Shown here piece by piece: positions 15,633 to 24,756 of a DNA stretch of 64,000 bases. The notes beneath the pieces were generated by a model. The model did no database searches. It had not been told where the DNA came from and was given only the letters and a program-made list of their open reading frames with translations. The position numbers were made by a program, and so were the translations under genes. This DNA is from Clostridia bacterium (lineage in GTDB: Bacteria > Bacillota > Clostridia > Christensenellales > CAG-138): assembly GCA_017523925.1 (NCBI GenBank), contig JAFWVQ010000020.1, positions 59,969-123,968 on the forward strand. The letters are read 5' to 3'. Position 1 is the stretch's first letter, and every line of letters starts with the position of its first letter.

Positions 15633-16440
15633 GGATATCACCCTCGGTCAGTACGTTCCGGGAGATTCCGTGCTGCACAGGCTCGATCCGCGCACGAAGA
15701 TACTGCTGATGGTTGCCTATATCGTGGCGGTGTTTCTCGTTAAAAGGATAGAGGTCTTCCCGATCATCATAATCTTCACCATAGCCGTGACCCTGCTTTC
15801 GCGCGTTCGGCTATCATACATCTTTAAGGCGCTCAAGCCCATGAAGCTGATACTGCCGCTGATGTTTCTGATGAACCTCTTTCTCATCAAAACCGGCGAT
15901 CTGCTCGTTGAATGGTGGATCTTCCGTATTTATAAGGACGGTCTTATCAACGCCGTTTTCATCGTGCTGCGCCTTGCGACCCTCGTGACCGGCACGAGCC
16001 TTCTTACTCTCACCACCACTCCGATCGCACTCACGGACGGCCTTGAAAAGCTGCTGACACCGCTGAAGATCATCAAATTCCCGGCGCATGAGCTTGCGAT
16101 GATGATGACGATCGCGCTTCGCTTCATACCGACTCTCGTTGAAGAAGCGGATAAGATAATGAAGGCGCAGCTCGCAAGGGGTGCGGATTTCGAGAGCGGA
16201 AACATCATAAAGCGTGCCAAGGCGATGATACCCATACTTATCCCGCTTTTCGTGAACTCCTTCCGCAGGGCGGACGAGCTTGCGATGGCGATGGAGAGCC
16301 GCTGCTACCACGGCGGCGAAGGCCGCACGAAGATGCGCGTTTATTCCTTCAAGCTCATCGACCTTCTTGCAGCTATAGTTATGGCGCTGCTCATAGCTTC
16401 GGTCATTCTTTTGAATAAGTATATGCCGAGCATTTGGTAA
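15625..16440 (+). CDS. ecfT: ECF transporter T component
   Basis: The 271-residue membrane protein opens with the EcfT signature DITLGQYVPGDSVLHRLDPRTK. It carries both coupling motifs, AQLARGADF (~191) and AMESRCYHGG (~222). With EcfA1/A2 it forms the shared (group II) energising module that accepts several S components encoded elsewhere. The substrate range therefore cannot be deduced here. It could in principle also serve the S component at 4009-4827, although that one has its own module. Confidence 0.95.
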   Translation: MLKDITLGQYVPGDSVLHRLDPRTKILLMVAYIVAVFLVKRIEVFPIIIIFTIAVTLLSRVRLSYIFKALKPMKLILPLMFLMNLFLIKTGDLLVEWWIFRIYKDGLINAVFIVLRLATLVTGTSLLTLTTTPIALTDGLEKLLTPLKIIKFPAHELAMMMTIALRFIPTLVEEADKIMKAQLARGADFESGNIIKRAKAMIPILIPLFVNSFRRADELAMAMESRCYHGGEGRTKMRVYSFKLIDLLAAIVMALLIASVILLNKYMPSIW

Positions 16441-16468
16441 ATCGGTCGCAAATTAAGAGGGGGTGCGC

Positions 16469-17029
16469 ATGGAAAACAGCGAAAGGTTTGCCGTAATAGA
16501 CACCGAAACGAATTGGGACAACGCGCTGATGAGCATCGGCGTGGTCATTTCGGATGCCGATACCATGCGCCCGCTCGATGCCAAGTATTTCATCATCACG
16601 CCCGAATTCGAGCGCGGCGGCATATACGAAAGCAGCCTGTTCATCGTTGAAAAATACGAAATGCTGATGCGGCACGAGCTCGAATCGGAGCTTAGCGAAT
16701 ATATTAAAGCAAACGGCGTAGAGCGCATCTTTGCCTATAACGCACGCTTTGACCGGGGGCTTCTTCCGGAGCTGTCCGCGTATGTTTGGCACGATATAAT
16801 GGCGGTTGCCGCATACAGGCAGTTCAATAAAAGCATCCCGGACTGCGCCGACTGCTATAAAACGGGCAGGCTTAAGCGCGGCTTCGGCGTTGAGCCGATA
16901 CTGCGCATGCTTTCGGGCGAAACGGATTATTTTGAAACACATAACGCCGTGGTCGATGCGCTTGACGAGCTGACCATTATGCGGCTGCTTGCGCACCCGA
17001 TCTCGGTTTATGAATGTGCGATAATTTGA
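16469..17029 (+). CDS. DEDDh-type 3'-5' exonuclease-like protein
   Basis: The 186-residue protein has the exonuclease motif I VIDTETN (D11, E13) near its N-terminus, a central YNARFDRG (motif II-like Asp) and a C-terminal HNAVVDA, which fits the H-x4-D of DEDDh nucleases. The family includes RNase T, oligoribonuclease-like proteins and polymerase proofreading subunits; the exact substrate is unknown. ATG 16469 is chosen because AGGGGG (16458-16463) is well placed; an upstream GTG lies inside that SD. It follows ecfT by 28 nt and is probably co-transcribed. Confidence 0.75.
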   Translation: MENSERFAVIDTETNWDNALMSIGVVISDADTMRPLDAKYFIITPEFERGGIYESSLFIVEKYEMLMRHELESELSEYIKANGVERIFAYNARFDRGLLPELSAYVWHDIMAVAAYRQFNKSIPDCADCYKTGRLKRGFGVEPILRMLSGETDYFETHNAVVDALDELTIMRLLAHPISVYECAII

Positions 17030-17068
17030 GAAGCGATCAAATATATCGCATTTCGGTTCAAAAAACGC

Positions 17069-17097
17069 TTGACAAACCGTTTGAGCATGAATATAAT
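17069..17097 (+). promoter_or_regulatory. consensus sigma-A promoter of infC-rpmI-rplT
   Basis: TTGACA (17069-17074), 17-bp spacer, TATAAT (17092-17097). It is a perfect consensus promoter, as expected for a ribosomal protein operon. Confidence 0.92.
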
Positions 17098-17188
17098 ACT
17101 ACTGTTCAAGAAGAAGCCGCCCGCTTCTCACTCGCCGCAGGTATTTATGCAGGCGCAGTAGTTTGGCAAAAAAGCTCAGCTTGTTTGT

Positions 17189-17222
17189 GCGCGGCGCGGA
17201 ATGCGGCGCGTTTTCTTTTTTG
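17189..17222 (+). terminator. leader attenuator upstream of infC
   Basis: Stem CGCGGCGC (17190-17197) with GCGGCGCG (17203-17210), one G-G mismatch, is followed by TTTTCTTTTTT. It lies in the ~130-nt untranslated leader between promoter and infC, the position of the L20-controlled attenuator in Firmicutes. Excess L20 would be expected to favour termination. Confidence 0.8.
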
Positions 17223-17250
17223 AAAAAATCTCTATAAGGTGGTGGATATC

Positions 17251-17775
17251 ATAGCAACTCAGGAATTATTGATCAATGAAGAGATCCCCGATAAGGAGAT
17301 AAGGCTCATTGGAAGCGACGGCGAGCAGCTTGGCATCGTTAAGATCGACCATGCGCTGCGTATCGCCGAGGAAAAGGATCTCGATCTCGTTCGCATCGCG
17401 CCGAACGCGAACCCGCCCGTATGCAAGATCATGGACTACGGTAAGGCTCGCTTCGAGCAGATGAAGCGCGAGAAAGAGCAGCGCAGAAACCAGGCAACCG
17501 TAGAAACCAAGGAGATCCGCCTTTCCTCCACGATCGATACGCACGATATGGAGGTCAAAGCCAAGGCGTGCATCAAGTTCCTGAAAAGCGGCAATAAGGT
17601 CAAGGCTTCCATACGTTTCCGCGGTCGTCAGATCAGCCACGGCGACGTCGGTCTCGACGTTATGAACACTTTCTATGATATGGTTCAGGAATACGCGGTC
17701 ATGGAGCGCCCCGCAAAGCAGGAGGGCAGGAACATGACCATGATACTGAGCCCCAAACCCGCACCGAAGAACTGA
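17251..17775 (+). CDS. infC: translation initiation factor IF-3, probable non-AUG start
   Basis: The ~174-residue IF3 has an N-domain ([23 protein letters not shown]), the linker segment [11 protein letters not shown] and a C-domain ([18 protein letters not shown]). IF3 binds the 30S subunit and rejects non-canonical starts. No ATG fits. An extended SD AAGGTGGTG lies at 17236-17244, and in-frame ATC (17248) and ATA (17251) follow at proper spacing. Rare start codons (AUU in E. coli) give infC autoregulation. GTG 17239 overlaps the SD, and TTG 17269 is a weaker alternative. Exact start uncertain; identity certain. Confidence 0.93.
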   Translation: MATQELLINEEIPDKEIRLIGSDGEQLGIVKIDHALRIAEEKDLDLVRIAPNANPPVCKIMDYGKARFEQMKREKEQRRNQATVETKEIRLSSTIDTHDMEVKAKACIKFLKSGNKVKASIRFRGRQISHGDVGLDVMNTFYDMVQEYAVMERPAKQEGRNMTMILSPKPAPKN

Positions 17776-17797
17776 TAATTATTTAGGAGGAATACCC

Positions 17798-17998
17798 ATG
17801 CCGAAAATCAAGACCCACAGGGGCGCCGCAAAGCGTTTCAGCTTCACCAAGAGCGGCAAGATCAAGAGGGGCAGGGCTTACAAGAGCCACATCCTTACCA
17901 AGAAAACCACCAAGCGTACCCGTAACCTTCGCAAGACGGCTTACATCGCTGAGGAAGAACAGTCCAAGATCAGCAAGCTGATCCCCTACAAGAGATAA
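17798..17998 (+). CDS. rpmI: 50S ribosomal protein L35
   Basis: The 66-residue, highly basic protein begins [20 protein letters not shown], the L35 signature. It is the usual length and in the usual place between infC and rplT. AGGAGG precedes the ATG by 8 nt. It is part of the infC-rpmI-rplT operon and subject to the same leader attenuation. Confidence 0.98.
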   Translation: MPKIKTHRGAAKRFSFTKSGKIKRGRAYKSHILTKKTTKRTRNLRKTAYIAEEEQSKISKLIPYKR

Positions 17999-18013
17999 GG
18001 AGGACAAGGAAAA

Positions 18014-18373
18014 ATGGCAAGGATCAAAAGAGCAGTCAACGCTGTTAAGAAGCGCCGCAAGGTTTTTAAGCTCGCAAAGGGCTACTACGGAGCAAAGAGC
18101 AAGCTCTACCGTGCTGCAAGCCAGCAGGTCATGAAGTCCATGGCTTACGCCTATGTTGGCCGTAAGCTCAAGAAGAGGGAGTATCGCCGCCTTTGGATCG
18201 CCCGTATCAACGCGGGTGCAAGGCTCTGCGGCACCAACTACAGTAACCTCATCCACGGCCTCAAGCTCGCGGGCGTCGATATGAACCGCAAGGTCCTCGC
18301 GGATCTCGCCGTCACCGATATGACCGCGTTCAACGAGCTTGTGAACGTTGCAAACAACGCGCTCAAGGCGTAA
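18014..18373 (+). CDS. rplT: 50S ribosomal protein L20
   Basis: The 119-residue basic protein starts MARIKRAVNAVKKRRKVFKL and contains RRLWIARINAG, both diagnostic of L20. L20 is needed early in 50S assembly and in Firmicutes represses its own operon through the infC leader. An AAGGAGG SD precedes it, 16 nt after rpmI. A terminator follows at 18393-18429. Confidence 0.98.
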   Translation: MARIKRAVNAVKKRRKVFKLAKGYYGAKSKLYRAASQQVMKSMAYAYVGRKLKKREYRRLWIARINAGARLCGTNYSNLIHGLKLAGVDMNRKVLADLAVTDMTAFNELVNVANNALKA

Positions 18374-18392
18374 ATAGCGTAAAAGAACAGCA

Positions 18393-18429
18393 AACACGGG
18401 GTCGACCGCAAGCTCGGCTCCGTGTTTTT
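18393..18429 (+). terminator. terminator of the infC operon
   Basis: Stem AACACGG (18393-18399) with CCGTGTT (18420-18426), then TTTT. It lies 20 nt after the rplT stop. Confidence 0.8.
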
Positions 18430-18516
18430 ATGCAAGTTTTCCGTTTATGCGGCGGCTTAGCTCGTTTTGCCGCGCTTGGCCGCTGTTTTGCATATGTTCC
18501 GCATTCGCTTTCTCCC

Positions 18517-18545
18517 TTGCGAACGGGCTCGATTTCGTGTATAAT
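18517..18545 (+). promoter_or_regulatory. sigma-A promoter of the miaB-mutS-mutL-miaA unit
   Basis: TTGCGA (18517-18522), 17-bp spacer, TATAAT (18540-18545). Transcription would begin near 18552, which excludes the upstream in-frame ATGs of miaB and supports the start at 18574. Confidence 0.75.
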
Positions 18546-18573
18546 ACTGATGATAAAACAAAGGAAAACCATT

Positions 18574-19971
18574 ATGTGCGATAATACTTCTACCAAGCCC
18601 TGCGAGGGCTTTTCCATGGATACCGTTAACGAGCTTCGCAAAAGAGTGGGCGGGCTCGGTCTTAAGTACTTCATCGAGACCTACGGCTGCCAGATGAACG
18701 AGCATGATTCCGAAAAGCTTGCGGGCATGCTTCGCGAATGCGGCTACACCAAAGCTGAAACAAAGGGCGAGGCGGATCTTATCCTCTTCAACACCTGCTG
18801 CGTGCGCGAGCACGCCGAAAAGCGAACCTTCGGAAACGTGGGCTTTATAAAGGAGCTCAAGGCAGAAAACCCGAGGCTGATCCTCGGCGTTTGCGGCTGC
18901 ATGATGCAGCAGAAGGAGGTCGCAAAGAAGCTTTTCGACCGTTTCCCGTTCGTTGATCTCGTTTTCGGCACGCACGAGCTCAGCCGTTTCCCTCAGATGC
19001 TGCTCGAGGTGCTCGACGAAGCAAGGGTGTTTCAGGTCACCGAATCGGACGGCGAGGTCGTTGAGGGGCTTCCCGTTGAGAGGACCGAGGGCTTTTCCAC
19101 CTTCGTTAACATCATGTACGGCTGCAATAATTTCTGCACCTACTGCATCGTGCCGTACGTTCGCGGCCGCGAGCGCTCAAGGCGACCCGCCGATATAGTG
19201 AACGAGGTCTCTAAGGTCGTTGCCGCAGGCTACAAAGAGATAACGCTGCTCGGTCAGAACGTTAACTCGTATTCCTGCGACGGGCTCGATTTTCCCGCGC
19301 TTCTCAGGCTCGTTTGCAGCGAGGTGCCTCAGCTCAAAAGACTGCGCTTTATGACTTCACATCCGAAGGATCTTTCGGATGGGCTGATCAAGGCAATGTC
19401 CGAGCTCGATAATCTCTGCAAGCATATCCATCTTCCCGTTCAGTCGGGAAGCGACCGCATACTCAAGGCGATGAACCGCAGATACACTTCAGGCGCGTAC
19501 CTTGAGCTTGTAGACAAGCTTCGCTCCGCCGTTGCGAACGTCGAGATCACGACCGATATCATCGTCGGCTTCCCCGGAGAGACCGAGGAGGATTTCGAGG
19601 CGACCTGTGAGCTTGTTCGCAAGGTCGGCTACAGCAACGCCTACACCTTCGCCTATTCTCCCCGTGCCGGCACTATCGCCGCAAGGATGGAGGATCAGAT
19701 ACCGGAGGAGGTTAAAAAACGCAGGCTGAATCAGCTTAACGCGGTCCTTGCCGAGACCATACCTTCAAACAACGACAAATACATCGGCTTCGAGGGTGAG
19801 ATACTCGTTGAAGGCGTCGATCACAGGGGAGAGCCCCTGCTTTTCGGCAAGCTTTCCAACTTCAAGATGGTCTATGTTGAGGGCGATGAATCGCTCGTTG
19901 GATCTTTCTTGAATGTAAAGGTGGACGGCTATCGCTTCAACTCCCTTTTCGGACATATTATTCAAGGGTGA
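18574..19971 (+). CDS. miaB: tRNA-2-methylthio-N6-dimethylallyladenosine synthase MiaB
   Basis: The ~465-residue methylthiotransferase has an N-terminal cluster domain (TYGCQMNEHDSEK, NTCCVREHAEKR, GVCGCMMQ), a radical SAM core with GCNNFCTYCIVPYVRGRERSR-type C-x3-C-x2-C, and a C-terminal TRAM domain. The YGCQMNxxDSE sequence separates MiaB from RimO and MtaB. It thiolates i6A37 in tRNAs; the i6A-forming enzyme MiaA is encoded in the same unit at 24757. AAGGA (18561-18565) supports the start at 18574. mutS begins 4 nt after its stop. Confidence 0.96.
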   Translation: MCDNTSTKPCEGFSMDTVNELRKRVGGLGLKYFIETYGCQMNEHDSEKLAGMLRECGYTKAETKGEADLILFNTCCVREHAEKRTFGNVGFIKELKAENPRLILGVCGCMMQQKEVAKKLFDRFPFVDLVFGTHELSRFPQMLLEVLDEARVFQVTESDGEVVEGLPVERTEGFSTFVNIMYGCNNFCTYCIVPYVRGRERSRRPADIVNEVSKVVAAGYKEITLLGQNVNSYSCDGLDFPALLRLVCSEVPQLKRLRFMTSHPKDLSDGLIKAMSELDNLCKHIHLPVQSGSDRILKAMNRRYTSGAYLELVDKLRSAVANVEITTDIIVGFPGETEEDFEATCELVRKVGYSNAYTFAYSPRAGTIAARMEDQIPEEVKKRRLNQLNAVLAETIPSNNDKYIGFEGEILVEGVDHRGEPLLFGKLSNFKMVYVEGDESLVGSFLNVKVDGYRFNSLFGHIIQG

Positions 19972-19975
19972 TACT

Positions 19976-22618
19976 ATGGCTTCTTTAACTCCGATGATGC
20001 GGCAATACCTCGAGATGAAGGAAAAATACAACGATTGCCTGTTGTTTTTCCGTCTCGGTGATTTTTATGAGATGTTCTTTGACGATACAGTGACCGCGTC
20101 AAGGGAGCTTGAGCTGACTTTGACCGGGCGCGACTGCGGCCTTCCCGAGCGCGCGCCGATGTGCGGAGTGCCGTATCATTCGGTGAACACATACATCACA
20201 AGGCTCATCCAGAAGGGCTACAAGGTGGCTATCTGCGAACAGCTCACCGACCCCGCGCTATCGAACGGGCTTGTTGAAAGGGACGTAATAAGGGTCATCA
20301 CTCCGGGTACCGTTATCGAGGAGCAGATGCTCGACGAGCGCCAAAATAACTATATTGCCGCGGTTTGCGCGCAGGGAAAAAGCGGAAGCACCGAGTATTC
20401 GCTCGCCTACTGCGACGTTTCGACCGGCGAATTCTACGTGATGAGCGTTTCCGGCGCGAATTCTTCAAACGAGCTCTTCAACGAGCTTACGCGCATTTCG
20501 CCGCGCGAGCTCATCATCCATGAAAACGTGCTTGCGGACGAGCTTCTCGCCAAGCGCATAAAGAGCAAGTTTTATATCGAACAGCAGGATCAGCGCGCAT
20601 TCGACATCGCAAGGGGCCAGCAGCGTCTTCTTGCGCATTTCGGCGTTGCAACGCTTTCGGGCTTTGGCATCAAGGATAATTCCTTCGACGTTTCATCTCC
20701 CGGCGCACTGCTGCGCTATCTTGAAGAAACGCAGAAAAACGCCCTTTCGCATATACGGCGCATGATCAGGCTGGTCGGCAGCGAGTATATGTCGCTCGAC
20801 GCTTCAACTCGCCTGAATCTCGAGCTGACCGATCCGATCCGATTCGACGGCAACAGAAAGTTCACCCTTTTGAACGTACTGGACAAGACCAAGACCGCCA
20901 TGGGCGGCAGGCTGCTGCGCCGCTGGATCGAGCAGCCGCTGCAGAATGAAGCCGCGATCAACGAGCGGCTCGATTCCGTTGAAGCCATGCATTTCGCGGC
21001 GGCCGAAAGGGAAGTGCTTTCCGATCTGCTTTCAAAGATCTACGATATCGAGCGGCTTTCAAGCCGGATCGCCTACGGCACCGTCACCCCGAGGGATTGC
21101 ATCGCGCTTTCAAACACGCTTGCGGTTCTGCCCGATCTGCTTATGATTACTCTCTGCTTCAAAAAGCAGAGAACTGCGTATATCGCCGATAATCTGGACC
21201 TGATGGACGATATTCTGAAGCTTCTCACAGCCGCCATCTCGCCCGACGCACCCGCTTCCGCAAAGGATGGCGGCGTTATCAGAAGCGGCTACAACAAGCA
21301 GATAGACGAGCTGCGCGATCTTGCCGAAAACGGCGAGAAGTGGATACGCGGATTTGAGGCGGCGGAAAAGGAGCGCACCGGAATAAAGACGCTCAAGGTC
21401 GGCTACAACCGTGTTTTCGGCTATTATATCGAGGTTTCAAAATCGTTTGTCGGCGGCGTTCCGCTTGAGTATCAGCGAAAGCAAACTCTTGCCAACGCCG
21501 AAAGATACGTCACGCCGCAGCTTAAGGACACCGAGGAGAAGCTGCTCGGCGCAAAGGAGCACTGCCTCCAGCTTGAAGCAAAACTCTTTACCGAGATCAA
21601 AGAAAAGCTGCTCGCCTGTCTTGACCGTCTCAAAAAGGATTCCGAGCTCATCTCCGAGCTCGATGCGCTTTGTTCGCTCGCCAAGGTCGCCTGCGCAAAC
21701 AATTATTCAAGGCCGAAGATCAACACGAGCGGCAGGATCTCCATAAAGGACGGCCGCCATCCCGTTGTTGAGTTGAGCATGAAGGATGAGTTTATTCCAA
21801 ACTCCACCGAGATGAACATGAATGCGGACAGGCTTATCATCTTGACCGGCCCGAATATGGCAGGCAAGAGCACCTATATGCGCCAGGTCGCGCTCATCAC
21901 GCTTATGGCACATATCGGCTCCTTCGTTCCCGCAAGCAGTGCAAACATCGCTATAACCGACAGGATCTTCACCCGCGTCGGCGCGTCGGACAGCCTTTCG
22001 ACCGGTCAAAGCACCTTCATGGTCGAGATGAGCGAAATGGCAAATATTCTGAACAACGCCACCAAGCGAAGCCTGCTCATACTTGACGAGATCGGGAGGG
22101 GCACCAGCACCTTCGACGGGCTGAGCATTGCATGGGCGGTGCTCGAGCATATTTCGGACACCTTTAAATGCGGCGCAAAGGCGCTCTTCGCCACCCACTA
22201 CCACGAGCTCACCGAGCTTGAAGGCAAGCTCGACGGCGTTAAGAACTACCGCATCTCAGTCAAGGAGATCGGGGACAGCATCATATTCCTGCGCAAGATC
22301 GTTCGCGGCGGCGCGGATAAGAGCTTCGGCATACAGGTCGCAAAGCTTGCAGGGCTTCCCGATCAGCTCATCGAGCGCGCAAAGAGCATCCTAAGCGAGC
22401 TTGAAGAATCCGACGTTGCAAAGGCGGCTTCGCGAGTCGGCCCCGAAAAGACCGATGAGCAGGTCAGTCTGCTTGCTCCCGTTAACGGTGCCGAACAAGG
22501 GGACAGTGAATCCTCGATCGTTTTCGATCTTTCAAGGATGGACGTTGAGCGGATGACTCCGATGGAAGCGCTCGCAAAGCTCTATGAGATAAGCACGAGA
22601 GCAAAACTCATCAAGTGA
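19976..22618 (+). CDS. mutS: DNA mismatch repair protein MutS
   Basis: The 880-residue protein is of full family length. The N-terminal mismatch-recognition motif F30-Y-E32 lies in GDFYEMFFDD. The connector, lever and clamp regions follow, then the C-terminal ATPase with Walker A GPNMAGKST (~625-633), Walker B LLILDEIGRGTSTFDG and the FATHYHELTELE segment. It recognises mispairs and recruits MutL, encoded next. It lies 4 nt after miaB, an arrangement common in Clostridia. No anomaly seen. Confidence 0.98.
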   Translation: MASLTPMMRQYLEMKEKYNDCLLFFRLGDFYEMFFDDTVTASRELELTLTGRDCGLPERAPMCGVPYHSVNTYITRLIQKGYKVAICEQLTDPALSNGLVERDVIRVITPGTVIEEQMLDERQNNYIAAVCAQGKSGSTEYSLAYCDVSTGEFYVMSVSGANSSNELFNELTRISPRELIIHENVLADELLAKRIKSKFYIEQQDQRAFDIARGQQRLLAHFGVATLSGFGIKDNSFDVSSPGALLRYLEETQKNALSHIRRMIRLVGSEYMSLDASTRLNLELTDPIRFDGNRKFTLLNVLDKTKTAMGGRLLRRWIEQPLQNEAAINERLDSVEAMHFAAAEREVLSDLLSKIYDIERLSSRIAYGTVTPRDCIALSNTLAVLPDLLMITLCFKKQRTAYIADNLDLMDDILKLLTAAISPDAPASAKDGGVIRSGYNKQIDELRDLAENGEKWIRGFEAAEKERTGIKTLKVGYNRVFGYYIEVSKSFVGGVPLEYQRKQTLANAERYVTPQLKDTEEKLLGAKEHCLQLEAKLFTEIKEKLLACLDRLKKDSELISELDALCSLAKVACANNYSRPKINTSGRISIKDGRHPVVELSMKDEFIPNSTEMNMNADRLIILTGPNMAGKSTYMRQVALITLMAHIGSFVPASSANIAITDRIFTRVGASDSLSTGQSTFMVEMSEMANILNNATKRSLLILDEIGRGTSTFDGLSIAWAVLEHISDTFKCGAKALFATHYHELTELEGKLDGVKNYRISVKEIGDSIIFLRKIVRGGADKSFGIQVAKLAGLPDQLIERAKSILSELEESDVAKAASRVGPEKTDEQVSLLAPVNGAEQGDSESSIVFDLSRMDVERMTPMEALAKLYEISTRAKLIK

Positions 22619-22651
22619 ATCTTTAAATAAATTATACGAGAAAACTAATAA

Positions 22652-24754
22652 ATGAGACCTATCATCGTTCTTGAACCGAATATCGCAAATAAGATCGCTG
22701 CCGGCGAGGTCGTTGAGCGCCCCGCAAGTATCGTTAAAGAGCTGCTCGAAAACTCCATCGACGCCGGAGCCACTTCCGTCACGGTCGAGATGCAGAACGG
22801 CGGTATCGACCATATCCGCATTACCGATAACGGCTGCGGCATCCCTGCAGGCGACGTTAAGCTCGCGTTCAAGCGCCATGCCACGAGCAAACTTACGAGC
22901 ATCGACGATCTCGACTCGCTCTCAAGCTTCGGCTTCCGAGGCGAAGCGCTCGCTTCCATTGCCGCCGTTTCCAAGGTCACCATGCGCACGCGCACCGTGG
23001 ACGCGGAATACGGCATACGCATAACCGCCTCCGGCGGCGAAGTTTCCGAGCCCGAGATCTGCGCCTGCCCGACCGGCACCACCATCAAGGTGGACGAGCT
23101 TTTCTTCAACGTTCCCGCAAGGCTAAAATTCGTCAAGAACGTTCGAACCGAGGCGGCCATGATAACGGACTATGCAAGCAGGATAATGCTTGCAAACCCG
23201 GGCATCTCGATCAAGCTCATAAACAGCGGACGCACCGTGCTGCACACGATCGGTGACGGGTCGCTTGCAAACGCGATCCTCTGCGTATATGGAAGCAGCC
23301 TTTTTTCCGCCATGTACGAGGTAGATTACGACGACGGCTATATCAGCATCAAGGGCTATGTCGGCGGCGAGGCAACCGCAAGGGCAAACCGCATACAGCA
23401 ATCGGTTTTTGTTAACAACCGCTTCATCAAATCAATGCTGATTAGCAATGCAGTTCAGCGCGCCTATCTCACTAAGGTGATGAAGCACAGGTTCCCGTTC
23501 TTCGTTTTGAATATCCTCATCTCTTCTCGCGAGGTGGACGTGAACGTCCATCCAAACAAGCTCTCCGTCCGCTTTGGCGACGAGGAGCGCGTGGCGCGGG
23601 CTGTTACAACCGCTGTTGACACGGCGCTCGGATCGCCGCCTGTTTCGTTGAGCTCCGCAAACATAACCACCGAGCCGTATCCCGAGCCCAAGCTCGCTGG
23701 CAGCCAGATCGGATTCACCGCCGCCTCGATGATCGAGGCCGAGGAAGCTGCAAAGCAAAGGCTTCATGAAAGGCGCGAGCGCGAGATCGAAAAACAGGTT
23801 CGCGACGTTTTCCGCACGGACGGCAGCTCCGCACCTTCATCCGCAAACGCATCTGCGTTTTCCGCGAACGAGCCCGAACCGGGCAGCTTCGCTTTCAAGG
23901 ACAGCGGCGCGTCCGCTTATCCCGATTTCAGCGACGCAGCCGTTCCCGTTCAAGGCGATTATCCGCCCTTTGTGCCGAGCGATGTGCTTCCTCCGCTTGA
24001 CCCCGTCGTTTACGGCGATCCCTCCGATGGCGAATCGGAAGCGTATGCAAGCTCGGATGGTGGCTCCGATCTCGCGGCTAAAACCGATGCCTTCACCGAA
24101 AGCGGAATCCCCGTGTTCAAGGTCGCGCCCGCAGCAAAGCAAGTGCCGACCATTGAACCGAAACACGAGCAGATCTCGCTCGATGCGGATACATGCACCG
24201 TTATCGGCGCCGCTTTCGACACTTACATTATCGTTCAGCAGGGCGAGGCTATCTACTATATTGACCAACATGCCGCGCATGAGCGCATTCTTTACGAAAA
24301 GCTCGTTTCAGGCGAGCTGAAGTTCGATTCCCAGTTCGTTTCACCGCCTCTCGAGCTTGAATTCGATCCTATTGCCTATGATTGTTTGCTGCAGCATGAG
24401 GAGCGCTTCTCGGAATTCGGGTACTCCATCGAATTCGGCAGCGATCTAAAGGCGCGCATTTTCGCCGTTCCGAGCATCATCGACGCCTCGCCGGACAAGT
24501 TCCTGCGCGACGCCGTGGATATGATGCTCGAAAGTCCGGACGTCAGCGAGCTGGACCTTATGCGTTCGCGGCTCATACAGATGTCCTGCAAGCGCGCTGT
24601 CAAGGCAGGTGACGACCTCGATATAAGCCAGCTTAAAGCGATCGTGGACGCCTATGCCTCGGGCGACGTTCCTTTGACCTGTCCGCACGGCAGACCGGTC
24701 ATTATACGCATAACCAAGACCGAGCTGCAAAAAATGTTCAAGAGGATCGTCTGA
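22652..24754 (+). CDS. mutL: DNA mismatch repair endonuclease MutL
   Basis: The 700-residue protein has an N-terminal GHKL ATPase (LLENSIDAGAT, DNGCGI, GFRGEAL). A long low-complexity acidic/Ser-Pro linker (~370-500) follows, then a C-terminal domain with the endonuclease motif DQHAAHERILYE (DQHAx2Ex4E, ~538) and a CPHGRP motif near the end. MutL with this metal-binding motif nicks DNA, as expected for an organism without MutH. It follows mutS by 33 nt, with a weak SD. miaA starts 2 nt after its stop. Confidence 0.97.
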   Translation: MRPIIVLEPNIANKIAAGEVVERPASIVKELLENSIDAGATSVTVEMQNGGIDHIRITDNGCGIPAGDVKLAFKRHATSKLTSIDDLDSLSSFGFRGEALASIAAVSKVTMRTRTVDAEYGIRITASGGEVSEPEICACPTGTTIKVDELFFNVPARLKFVKNVRTEAAMITDYASRIMLANPGISIKLINSGRTVLHTIGDGSLANAILCVYGSSLFSAMYEVDYDDGYISIKGYVGGEATARANRIQQSVFVNNRFIKSMLISNAVQRAYLTKVMKHRFPFFVLNILISSREVDVNVHPNKLSVRFGDEERVARAVTTAVDTALGSPPVSLSSANITTEPYPEPKLAGSQIGFTAASMIEAEEAAKQRLHERREREIEKQVRDVFRTDGSSAPSSANASAFSANEPEPGSFAFKDSGASAYPDFSDAAVPVQGDYPPFVPSDVLPPLDPVVYGDPSDGESEAYASSDGGSDLAAKTDAFTESGIPVFKVAPAAKQVPTIEPKHEQISLDADTCTVIGAAFDTYIIVQQGEAIYYIDQHAAHERILYEKLVSGELKFDSQFVSPPLELEFDPIAYDCLLQHEERFSEFGYSIEFGSDLKARIFAVPSIIDASPDKFLRDAVDMMLESPDVSELDLMRSRLIQMSCKRAVKAGDDLDISQLKAIVDAYASGDVPLTCPHGRPVIIRITKTELQKMFKRIV

Positions 24755-24756
24755 TT

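Noticed and set aside
18430..18573. 48-codon N-terminal extension of miaB
   Set aside because: It starts inside the rplT terminator region and upstream of the promoter at 18517-18545; AAGGA supports ATG 18574.
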